Origin: Rhizobium mongolense USDA 1844 | Lineage (GTDB): Bacteria > Pseudomonadota > Alphaproteobacteria > Rhizobiales > Rhizobiaceae | NCBI RefSeq assembly: GCF_000419765.1 | Contig: NZ_ATTQ01000002.1 | Span: 62,001 to 126,000, forward strand | Length of the DNA stretch: 64,000 nucleotides | Reading direction: 5' to 3' | In this document: positions 39,030 to 45,183 of the stretch, piece by piece | Layout: every line of letters starts with the position of its first letter | Position numbering within the stretch: the stretch's first letter is position 1 | Made by a program: the position numbers and the translations under genes | The notes under the pieces: model-generated | What the model saw: the letters and a program-made list of their open reading frames with translations, nothing else | Databases searched by the model: none | What the model was told of the DNA's origin: nothing

Positions 39030-39497
39030 GTGAAAGCGCTTCTCATCGTCCTGAACTTCGTAGCCCTCCTTGTTTCCCAGTCGGCCTCTGCGCAGCAATC
39101 GCTGATCTCGGATCCGGAAATCTACGAGAAGAAGCATTTCACCGAGCAATGTACGAAGGCCGAATTTTCGGACGCTTACATCACGCGCCAGGACATCAAC
39201 AATGACGGCCTTATCGACGCCGTGGTCAATGAGGGCGAATTGACCTGCGACGGAAAGAAGGGGCCGCAGTGCAACGACGATGGCTGCACCTATAATTTCT
39301 ACCTGCAGGTGGCCGAGGGCGGCTATTTCATGATCGCGACGGCGCAGATTTACGGCTACGATTTCATCAAGCGCTTCGGCAATATGGTGCTGGCCATGAA
39401 GATGCATCCACGCTTCTGCGATCGCACCGACGGTGGTCCCTGTATCGTAACGGCGCGCGTTCGCGGCACGAAGTTTGTCACCATTTCAAAGAAATAG
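39030..39497 (+). CDS. Conserved exported protein with an EF-hand-like motif
   Basis: 155 residues. GTG start at 39030 with AGAGGAAA upstream, then a signal peptide (ALLIVLNFVALLVSQSASA before QQS). The mature protein has five cysteines and a DINNDGLIDAVV loop that resembles a calcium-binding EF-hand or dockerin half. I do not recognise a family with a function. It is convergent with the YdcF-like gene (4 bases apart). Confidence 0.75.
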   Translation: MKALLIVLNFVALLVSQSASAQQSLISDPEIYEKKHFTEQCTKAEFSDAYITRQDINNDGLIDAVVNEGELTCDGKKGPQCNDDGCTYNFYLQVAEGGYFMIATAQIYGYDFIKRFGNMVLAMKMHPRFCDRTDGGPCIVTARVRGTKFVTISKK

Positions 39498-39501
39498 TGG
39501 T

Positions 39502-40302
39502 TCAGCCTGGATAGAGCTCGGACGTTCGACCAGCAAAGTAATAGCCAACGAGACCGTACCATTCGCGCACGGCGGTCGCCATGTTCTGGGCATTGAGGCT
39601 CGGCTGGGTGAAGTCGATGCCCAGCGCAACATGACCATCCGTCCGGTAATCCGTCGGCCACGGCACGACATCGATGCCTTGCTTGCGGAAAATGCCGACC
39701 GAACGCGGCATGTGATAGCCTGATGTGATCATCAGGCAGTTCGAAAGTCCCTGGCTTGCCAGCAATTCCTTGGTATGAAGCGCATTTTCGAAGGTCGTGC
39801 GGGATGTTCTGTCTTCGACAAGCCGTTCACGCGCAATCCCGAAAAGCGGAAAGAAGCGCGACGAGGCGGCCGCATCGCCTTCATATTTTCCAGAAATCGA
39901 GCCATCCCCGCCGGAAATCAGAATACGCGATTGCGGATATTGCTGCGCCAGCCGCAGCGCCTCGATAAAACGATCCGCGCCCGCATTGAACTCAATTCCG
40001 TGGCTGGTCGTATTCACTTCATTTTCAAATGCGCCGCCGAGAACGATCATGCATTGCAAATTATCCGGATCACGGCCCGGCTTTGGAAAGCGCAACTCCA
40101 GATCCTGGAGGAGGTAATTGCCTGTTGTGGTGAAAAGGATGACGAAGAGCAGCAGTGTGCCGAGCGCCGAGAAAAACACGGCGAGCCTTCTGAAGCGGAG
40201 AACGACGGCAAGGAATGCGAAGAGAATTAGGAAGAACACCAGCGATAGCGGCTGGCCGACGACCCAGACTAACTTCGAGAACAGAAACAATGATACCCCC
40301 AT
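39502..40302 (-). CDS. YdcF/ElyC-like DUF218 membrane protein
   Basis: 266 residues with two N-terminal membrane helices and a DUF218 domain (about residues 80-240) containing IVLGGAFENE, ILISGGDG and TSGYHMPRSVGIFRKQG. Relatives such as ElyC and SanA act in envelope integrity; the biochemical activity is unknown. No obvious operon partner. Confidence 0.85.
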   Translation of the reverse strand: MGVSLFLFSKLVWVVGQPLSLVFFLILFAFLAVVLRFRRLAVFFSALGTLLLFVILFTTTGNYLLQDLELRFPKPGRDPDNLQCMIVLGGAFENEVNTTSHGIEFNAGADRFIEALRLAQQYPQSRILISGGDGSISGKYEGDAAASSRFFPLFGIARERLVEDRTSRTTFENALHTKELLASQGLSNCLMITSGYHMPRSVGIFRKQGIDVVPWPTDYRTDGHVALGIDFTQPSLNAQNMATAVREWYGLVGYYFAGRTSELYPG

Positions 40303-40776
40303 GTCAAAATCAGCGGCATCTTATCCGATTCGATTGTGACGGGAATGACGGACGCGCATGGCACGATCGGAAGCTTGTGGGCTTTCGAGCACAGGAATGC
40401 CGTTGCTTCAAGCAAAGCTCGGTAAGCGTTTACGTCAATCAACGCGATGACACGCGTCGTCTCCGCCATCGTTATCGTCGCCACGCAAAGCATTGGCCCG
40501 CTTGCTTTGGCTGTGTGTCCAATGGCTGCTTTCTTAGGGTGTCGCTTTTCCGGTGCTGTCGCTGGTCATGCCGGCTGTCCGGCGCATCGCTTCATTTATC
40601 GTTGAATTATAACGAAAAAATACCGGCAGATCACACGGGCTGCCGGCAGTGTGTATCGCCGCCGCGCAGATCAGGCTCAACCGGATCATCCCCGGATTTG
40701 TCTCGCGGCCCGTTTGTGTTCCGTCTTTCGAGCCGCTAGTTTGAGGCCGAATCATCTCCTGGAAGCCATCGCGGAC
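40303..40776. other. Gene-poor upstream region of the XRE regulator
   Basis: About 470 bases. A minus-strand frame of 74 codons (40269-40493) overlaps the start of the DUF218 gene and has no family resemblance. The half nearest the regulator holds an AT-rich block with the inverted repeat TCGTT-GAATTAT-AACGA (40599-40615), a plausible operator or promoter region for the regulator at 40777. Confidence 0.4.
40599..40615. promoter_or_regulatory. Candidate operator (inverted repeat) upstream of XRE regulator
   Basis: TCGTT and AACGA separated by GAATTAT form a symmetric 17-bp site in an AT-rich block. CGATT/AACGA-type half sites also occur in the divergent promoter region at 41.9 kb, which suggests that the same regulator binds both places. 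Confidence 0.4.
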
Positions 40777-41580
40777 ATGTCTGCACTTGAGAATTTCGCC
40801 GAAAATCTGCGGCGCCTCTGCCTTGCCAAGGCAGGCAGCATCAGCGCTGCCGCGCGCGGTATGCAGATCGGCCGTTCGCAGATCGAATCCTATCTTCAGG
40901 CACGGCGCGCACCCGGCCGGGCCTCTGTAAAGAAGATTTGCGAATATCTCGGTGTGACCGAGGAAGAGATGTACCAGCGGCCGGTTGCGGTCGATTTGGA
41001 CCACGGCCGTCCATCAGCGCAACGCATCTTGTCTGCTGCGCGGGATGCACTGGAACCGCTCCTCTTTGCCGATCCTTCCGCGGGTATCGCACCCGGCATT
41101 TATCATGCCTACATGACGATCCCTGGTACGCCGGAGAGCCTACTTTGTGCCGTTGTTGTAATTGCCAAGCAGGGAAGCGCCACGACTTTCCGGCGTCTTA
41201 CCAATCGCGCGATCAAGAAGGGCGAATATTGGTCCCGCTTCACCGGCGATCACAAAGGCATTGTCGTCGAGCGGCTCAATTGCCTTTCCTTCGTCGCGGC
41301 CAATCAGATTGGTACACAAGAGCCGACGCTCATGCGCCTTCGGTGGCTGCCATTTTCCGAGAAGCTGCTTGGAGGGCACGCCATGATTTTTACGCCCGCT
41401 GGACCGTCCTTCAGCGCCGTTGTGATGGTGCCGCTGAGCACGAGGATAAACCTCAGAACGGCGCTGCGCGTCGCGAAAGTCTACCGAACGGCCGATGAGG
41501 CCGTTCCGCGGATCGTACGGGACATGATTACCCAGCAACGTGCCGATTTCATCTCTTCGGTCACACGCGATCTCGGTTAG
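40777..41580 (+). CDS. XRE-type helix-turn-helix regulator with unknown C-terminal domain
   Basis: 267 residues. Residues 1-66 form an HTH: FAENLRRLCLAKAGSISAAA ... RSQIESYLQARRAPGRASVK ... EYLGVTEEEMYQRP. Residues 75-267 are a globular domain that I cannot name, containing APGIYHAYMTIPG and PLSTRINLRTALRVAKVY. The start at 40777 is chosen because the family-like helix begins there. It faces the 72-residue protein gene (4-base overlap of the 3' ends) and sits next to the peptide/SagB genes; it probably regulates the shared AT-rich promoter region. Confidence 0.8.
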   Translation: MSALENFAENLRRLCLAKAGSISAAARGMQIGRSQIESYLQARRAPGRASVKKICEYLGVTEEEMYQRPVAVDLDHGRPSAQRILSAARDALEPLLFADPSAGIAPGIYHAYMTIPGTPESLLCAVVVIAKQGSATTFRRLTNRAIKKGEYWSRFTGDHKGIVVERLNCLSFVAANQIGTQEPTLMRLRWLPFSEKLLGGHAMIFTPAGPSFSAVVMVPLSTRINLRTALRVAKVYRTADEAVPRIVRDMITQQRADFISSVTRDLG

Positions 41581-41795
41581 TTGAGCGACAGCCCGGCTTC
41601 ATGGGTCGCGGGCGCGTGATCGACGTTGACGCGGTGCGCCTCGATCAGCGCCATAGACAAGAGGTAGGTCAGCATTGGCTGCCGGGCGCTGCGGCTCTGC
41701 GCGATCAGCGTGTTCAGCATGTCGATCGTATAGTCACCGACCCCATCATTCAAAATCAGCGTTTGTTCGGCTTGTGCAGTCTTTTTATGAGTCAT
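41577..41795 (-). CDS. Small hypothetical protein (72 residues), divergent from peptide/SagB genes
   Basis: 72 residues with a Lys/Thr/Gln-rich start, a mostly helical middle (DYTIDMLNTLIAQSRSA, MLTYLLSMALIEAHRV) and a polar tail. GGAG lies 8 bases before the ATG. I do not recognise a family. It is transcribed away from the 30-residue peptide gene and shares its AT-rich promoter region, so it may belong to the same system, as accessory protein, immunity factor or second peptide. This is inference from position only. Confidence 0.65.
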   Translation of the reverse strand: MTHKKTAQAEQTLILNDGVGDYTIDMLNTLIAQSRSARQPMLTYLLSMALIEAHRVNVDHAPATHEAGLSLN

Positions 41796-42054
41796 CGTGC
41801 TTTCTCCGGCGTCTAGTCGAGTTCATTCTCACATTATGATTGGCATAATTCACGTTTTTCGGCTAGATATTTCTGTATAAACACAAAAATAACGATTTTA
41901 ATTCAGAAATTATCGATTTTTGACTTAAACTGAAGCAATACGCCACTGTGATGTATCAAACTAATATTTGCGAATTAATCGAATATTTTCGATTGGCGCC
42001 TCATTGTTCGGGCTGCGATCAACACCGATTGCTTTCGAACCGAGGAGATGGAGC
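41796..42054. promoter_or_regulatory. AT-rich divergent promoter region with palindromes
   Basis: 259 bases, much richer in A+T than the surroundings. It contains an 18-bp perfect palindrome AATCGAA-TATT-TTCGATT at 41977-41994 and two direct CGATTTT repeats at 41893-41899 and 41914-41920, exactly 21 bp (two helix turns) apart. The CGATT core is shared by all of them. It should drive the 72-residue gene leftwards and the peptide/SagB genes rightwards. Confidence 0.6.
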
Positions 42055-42147
42055 ATGCAGAAGAAGAGCAAGCCGAACCTTAAGGTGACTGCAGCCAAGG
42101 CCAAGCCGACGTTTGTCAGCCGCGGCATGATGTTCCGCATCGATTAA
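42055..42147 (+). CDS. 30-residue Lys-rich peptide, candidate RiPP precursor
   Basis: A short gene with a strong GAGGAG ribosome binding site 7 bases upstream. The peptide begins MQKKSKPNLKVTAAKAK and ends PTFVSRGMMFRID. It has no Cys; Ser and Thr are few (S5, T12, T19, S22). The P-T-F-x-x-x-G spacing (Pro18 to Gly24) recalls the P-x-L-x-x-x-G leader motif read by RRE domains in lasso-peptide systems. It lies 50 bases before a SagB-type dehydrogenase with an RRE-like N-terminus and just before a terminator-like hairpin. I infer a precursor or leader peptide; it could instead be a small regulatory peptide. Confidence 0.65.
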   Translation: MQKKSKPNLKVTAAKAKPTFVSRGMMFRID

Positions 42148-42155
42148 GCGATGAG

Positions 42156-42193
42156 ATGCCTGCCGGGCGAATGCGTTGCGGCGGGCATTTTTC
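42156..42193 (+). terminator. Terminator-like hairpin between peptide gene and SagB gene
   Basis: A 10-bp stem ATGCCTGCCG (42156-42165) with CGGCGGGCAT (42179-42188), one T-G pair, is followed by TTTTT (42188-42192). Placed between a peptide gene and its putative enzyme, it would make the peptide mRNA more abundant than the enzyme mRNA, as in many bacteriocin operons. Confidence 0.6.
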
Positions 42194-42197
42194 TGCG

Positions 42198-43241
42198 ATG
42201 CGCTATCGTTCCTCCCGCACACTCGTCTTCCATAATGATGGTGCCGAGTTCGTAGCCTGTAATTTCCTCACCAAGGCTGTCTTCGAGTGCAGCCCGGACC
42301 TTCTGGATTTTTTGCGCGCTGTTGCCGAGTGGAGTGATCGCGCCGCGATCCGCGATCAAGCGCCCGGCCATAGTGAGGACGAACTCGATGAAACGCTTGC
42401 GGCGCTCGTCGAGATGTCCGCACTCGTCGTCGAAGGATCTGAACTTGAGATGCGGGAAGACGCTTTCCGCCAGCATTGGAAGTGGGGCGTGCCCGCCGCC
42501 CTGATGCATTTTTGCGTTCAGGACCCCGATTACATGTCCCTTAATGAGGCCGAAGATCTGCAGCGCGCTGCGCTCGCAAGCGATGGCGAGATCGAGCTCT
42601 ACAGCCTCAATTCGGGGCAAGGCGATGTCATTTCGCTATCCGCCGAACCCTCCGGAAATTCCTTGCTGGAGCTGATGGCGAGGCGGCGGACTCAACGCCA
42701 CGGTCTTACGAAGGCCGTGTCATTGCACGCGCTCTCCGAAGCGCTTTTCGCGGGCCTTGGGATTACCGGCACTGCACGAAATTCCGTGGTGACGCTGCCG
42801 CTGTCGATGACACCGTCCGGCGGCGCACGCAACCCTTATGAAGCCTATGTTTTTGTGAAGGCGGTCGATGGGCTGGCGCCAGGAATCTATCACTATTCGG
42901 CCTTCGAGCATTCGCTGGCAAAGATATCGGACGCTTCGCCTCCTCTCGCCGATCTCGTGGGCGGCCAGGAATGGGCGGATACCATGCCCTGCATGATCGT
43001 GCTCGTTGCCCATATGGACCGCAGCATGTGGAAATACAGCGATGCCAACGCCTACCGCGTGGTATTGATCGAGGCCGGGCACATCGGGCAAAACATCATG
43101 CTTTCGGCCACGGCGCACGGCATGACGGCTTGCCCCACCGCGGCCTTAAGCCATACGCGGATCGGCGAATTGGTTGGTCTGCGCAATCCTGCTCATGCGC
43201 CGATCTACGCACTGACGCTCGGTTACCCTGACGTAGCGTAA
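42198..43241 (+). CDS. SagB-type nitroreductase-fold peptide dehydrogenase with RRE-like N-terminus
   Basis: 347 residues from ATG 42198. Residues about 5-75 resemble a PqqD-like peptide-recognition winged helix (VFHNDGAEFVACNFLTKAVF ... LDETLAALVEMSALVVEG). Residues about 150-345 are the FMN-dependent SagB/ThcOx dehydrogenase: LMARRRTQRHGL, MTPSGGARNPYEAYVFV, GLAPGIYHY, YRVVLIEAGHIGQNIMLSA and MTACPTAALSH. SagB enzymes oxidise azolines in modified peptides, but no YcaO cyclodehydratase is nearby, so the reaction here may differ. In-frame starts at 42156 and 42171 lie inside the terminator-like hairpin and are less likely. No start has a strong ribosome binding site. Confidence 0.85.
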   Translation: MRYRSSRTLVFHNDGAEFVACNFLTKAVFECSPDLLDFLRAVAEWSDRAAIRDQAPGHSEDELDETLAALVEMSALVVEGSELEMREDAFRQHWKWGVPAALMHFCVQDPDYMSLNEAEDLQRAALASDGEIELYSLNSGQGDVISLSAEPSGNSLLELMARRRTQRHGLTKAVSLHALSEALFAGLGITGTARNSVVTLPLSMTPSGGARNPYEAYVFVKAVDGLAPGIYHYSAFEHSLAKISDASPPLADLVGGQEWADTMPCMIVLVAHMDRSMWKYSDANAYRVVLIEAGHIGQNIMLSATAHGMTACPTAALSHTRIGELVGLRNPAHAPIYALTLGYPDVA

Positions 43242-43279
43242 AGTCCAAAAAAAGTCGGTTGAATTTTGCAACTATCGGG

Positions 43280-43294
43280 TTGAGTTCTGCTCAA
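43280..43294. promoter_or_regulatory. Inverted repeat upstream of the second XRE gene
   Basis: TTGAG-TTCTG-CTCAA, with outer GGT/ACC-like extension, 50 bases before the GTG of the XRE regulator at 43345. It may be the autoregulatory operator. Confidence 0.35.
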
Positions 43295-43344
43295 GAACCG
43301 GCATAGTATCGTTAGGAATTCGTTAATAAATGAGGGAATGCTAG

Positions 43345-43701
43345 GTGCCGGATCCCGTAGATATCCTCGTCGGTCGCAACGTCAGACAACTCCGCGCCCG
43401 CCGCCGTGTCTCGCAACTCGAGCTGGGGGAAGCTCTTGGTTTGACGTTCCAGCAAATTCAGAAATACGAAAAAGGCACCAACCGCGTCTCCGCCAGCAAG
43501 TTGCACCAGATCGCGGTCTTTCTTGGCGTTGAGATCTCCGCCCTCTTTGAGGGCGCGGAAACGTCGCAATTCCCGTCGAAAGTGGCGCTAAGCCCCGAGG
43601 CTTATGAACTGGCTGTCAATTATGACAGGCTTCACTCGCCGGCGGGCAAAGAAGCGGTCAAGACCATTCTGACGCTGATGAGCGCGGAAAAGGCTGCCTG
43701 A
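43345..43701 (+). CDS. XRE/SinR-like helix-turn-helix regulator
   Basis: 118 residues. Canonical HTH_3 domain at residues 8-65: GRNVRQLRARRRVSQLELGE, ALGLTFQQIQKYEKGTNRVS. A short C-terminal helix region follows. This type is abundant in rhizobial genomes as a stand-alone regulator. GTG start with GAGGGA 7 bases upstream. It lies 100 bases after the SagB gene on the same strand, has its own promoter-like gap and ends in a terminator, so a link to the peptide system is possible but not shown. Confidence 0.9.
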   Translation: MPDPVDILVGRNVRQLRARRRVSQLELGEALGLTFQQIQKYEKGTNRVSASKLHQIAVFLGVEISALFEGAETSQFPSKVALSPEAYELAVNYDRLHSPAGKEAVKTILTLMSAEKAA

Positions 43702-43746
43702 CGCTCCGATTGCGGCGCCATAACAAAAGAGTATCCCGGTACTATG

Positions 43747-43772
43747 CCCGCCGCAGGCGGGTTTCTTTTTTT
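43747..43772. terminator. Intrinsic terminator after the XRE gene
   Basis: Stem CCCGCC (43747-43752) with GGCGGG (43756-43761), then TTTCTTTTTTT. It can serve the XRE gene on the plus strand, and on the minus strand may also serve the small gene ending at 43780. Confidence 0.8.
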
Positions 43773-43779
43773 CGGGATT

Positions 43780-44001
43780 CTAATGAAGTTCGCGCTCGTG
43801 CAGCGCGACAAGCAAGTCGTCCTGCGTGTGATGCCCGGCATGATAAAGGTCGATCGCAATGCTGGCGATCGAAAGGCCCTGCTGGCTGCGAAGCTTGATG
43901 TTGCGCTCGGCACACCAAGCGTAAAGCGCGCCGGCAAGGACGTCGACGTCATCCGGCTGAAAGGACAAGGAGGCTGCTGCCGTCATGGAAGTGACCTTCA
44001 T
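43780..44001 (-). CDS. Small hypothetical protein (73 residues)
   Basis: Reads like a real protein: FQPDDVDVLAGALYAWCAER, then LSIASIAIDLYHAGHHTQDD and LLVALHEREL. I believe rhizobial genomes hold similar short hypotheticals but cannot name a family. GGGGAA lies 8 bases before the ATG at 44001; a second in-frame ATG at 43986 also has a good site. The gene ends at the terminator of the convergent XRE gene. Confidence 0.55.
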   Translation of the reverse strand: MKVTSMTAAASLSFQPDDVDVLAGALYAWCAERNIKLRSQQGLSIASIAIDLYHAGHHTQDDLLVALHERELH

Positions 44002-44306
44002 TTGGTTTGTTCCCCAGAATTATGAGGGTAGTAGTGATGCCATTTCAGCAGGTTGCAAGCGGCATCCGCAGCCTGCGTTAACGCAGGACGTATTGCCGCT
44101 TTTCTCTGTTTCAAATTGGAACAGAATTGGCCGGCACTACGGAGCGGTTCTCGATTCGTGTGGTTTTGAGACATGCGCGCCATGTGCCGGGCGGCGGTCC
44201 ATCCGGGGTCGCGTCCCGACAAGTGGTGTGGCTGGACGGTAGCGAGGCCGCTCGGGAGCGCGCCCTCGACAGCGCCGTAGCGAGCAAGCGGCGTAGCGGT
44301 GGCCAT
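43998..44306 (-). CDS. Doubtful small open frame (102 codons)
   Basis: Starts MATATPLARYG with GGGGGAA 6 bases upstream and ends in an ATGA overlap with the next small gene, which looks like translational coupling. Against it: no family resemblance, and the frame contains a nested inverted repeat (44057-44101) that looks like a structural or terminator element. The frame is also open upstream as far as 44618. I keep it only as a possibility. Confidence 0.25.
   Translation of the reverse strand: MATATPLARYGAVEGALPSGLATVQPHHLSGRDPGWTAARHMARMSQNHTNREPLRSAGQFCSNLKQRKAAIRPALTQAADAACNLLKWHHYYPHNSGEQTK
44057..44101. repeat. Nested inverted repeat
   Basis: AAGCGGCA (44057-44064) pairs with TGCCGCTT (44094-44101) and encloses a perfect 16-bp palindrome CCTGCGTTAACGCAGG (44072-44087). 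TTCTC follows on the plus strand. It may be a terminator-like structure or a protein-binding site. No gene clearly uses it. Confidence 0.5.
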
Positions 44307-44590
44307 CGATGTTCCCCCGTTGGATCGGGTTGCTGACACCAACCTGTTTCGAAGGAACCGTCGATGACCGGCGACATGATGAGCCTGCGCGCGGGCAGCG
44401 ACGATCTTAATGATCTCGTCCTTGCGATGATTGAGACCGGTGACCCGAAATCCGGGAGCCCGCCAGTCATAGTCCATCTCAAAAGATATCAGCGCAGAAG
44501 ATCGCGCGCAGCCGCCTATCAGAAGTCCGAGGAACTCGATGGCGCTACTGCCGTTACATATCAGGCAGACATCGCAATGGGAGTTTCCAG
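44307..44590. other. Gap without a supported gene
   Basis: Open frames on both strands (plus 44364-44594, 76 codons; minus 44306-44618) have no recognisable domain and biased composition. The region is flanked by gene fragments further on and may be eroded coding sequence. Confidence 0.35.
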
Positions 44591-44932
44591 ATGACGAGCA
44601 GGTCTGTGTTCGTAACAATCTTCATATTGATAGCCAGCGTCGCGAGTGGTGCCGATACAGTCGTGGGAACCTGGAAGACGGAAACCGGTGAGACATCGGC
44701 GATCGACCATTGCGGAGCGAATTTTTGCATTGTGGCGAAGAGCGGGCGTTATGCGGGACAGCAGATCGGCTTCTTTTCAGGCAGGGCCGATACATACACC
44801 GGCCGGCTCACAGATCCGCGGACCAAGACAACCTATAGCGGCAGGCTCACTGTATCAGGAAACAGCCTGAAACTCCGGGGCTGCGCGACGAGCGTATTGT
44901 GCAGGACCCAGATTTGGACCCGCCTGAACTGA
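44591..44932 (+). CDS. Exported DUF2147-family protein
   Basis: 113 residues. Signal peptide VFVTIFILIASVASG, then a DUF2147 domain: VVGTWKTETGETSAI, CIVAKSGRYAGQQIGFF, YTGRLTDPRTKTTYSGRL and SGNSLKLRGCATSVLCRTQI with the family-typical paired cysteines. It is a small periplasmic beta-barrel-like protein of unknown role. Intact, though followed by a broken gene. Confidence 0.82.
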   Translation: MTSRSVFVTIFILIASVASGADTVVGTWKTETGETSAIDHCGANFCIVAKSGRYAGQQIGFFSGRADTYTGRLTDPRTKTTYSGRLTVSGNSLKLRGCATSVLCRTQIWTRLN

Positions 44933-44961
44933 GATAGCCCCATCATCCGTTTTGTTGTCTG

Positions 44962-45183
44962 AGCATCATTGTGGCGCTGGACGGGACGATCCAATGGCCC
45001 GTATCGTTCTTTCGCCACCCGAACTATGTTGTCGTGATGGGCGAGATCGCGGCACTCCCACTCGGTTTTGCCACTTTACGCACTTCTGTGTTCCATCGCC
45101 AATGCAATCATTGTGACCATTCGCCTCAAGGCCGAGAATGCCGCACTTGCAGGATTGTCCCATGCCGAACCGGCTTGCGTCTG
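44962..45183 (+). pseudogene. Remnant of an isoprenylcysteine carboxyl methyltransferase-like gene
   Basis: The C-terminal third of an ICMT/DUF-type membrane methyltransferase can be read over three frames: WRWTGRSNGPYR, then FFRHPNYVVVMGEIAALPLG, then ALLCSIANAIIVTIRLKAEN followed by AALAGLSHAEPACV and TGA at 45181-45183. RHPNY and GEIA are hallmark residues of that family. At least two frameshifts and the missing N-terminus make it a pseudogene. Its end overlaps the start of the intact MFS gene. Confidence 0.75.

Noticed and set aside
40269..40493. 74-codon minus-strand frame upstream of the DUF218 gene
   Set aside because: Overlaps the DUF218 start, has no family resemblance and only a weak start context.
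41837..42000. AT-rich block considered as a replication origin or iteron array
   Set aside because: Only a few short repeats with regulator-like symmetry; no DnaA-box cluster or rep gene nearby.
43744..44025. Plus-strand 93-codon frame after the XRE gene
   Set aside because: It begins inside the XRE terminator hairpin; the opposite strand holds a more protein-like small gene.
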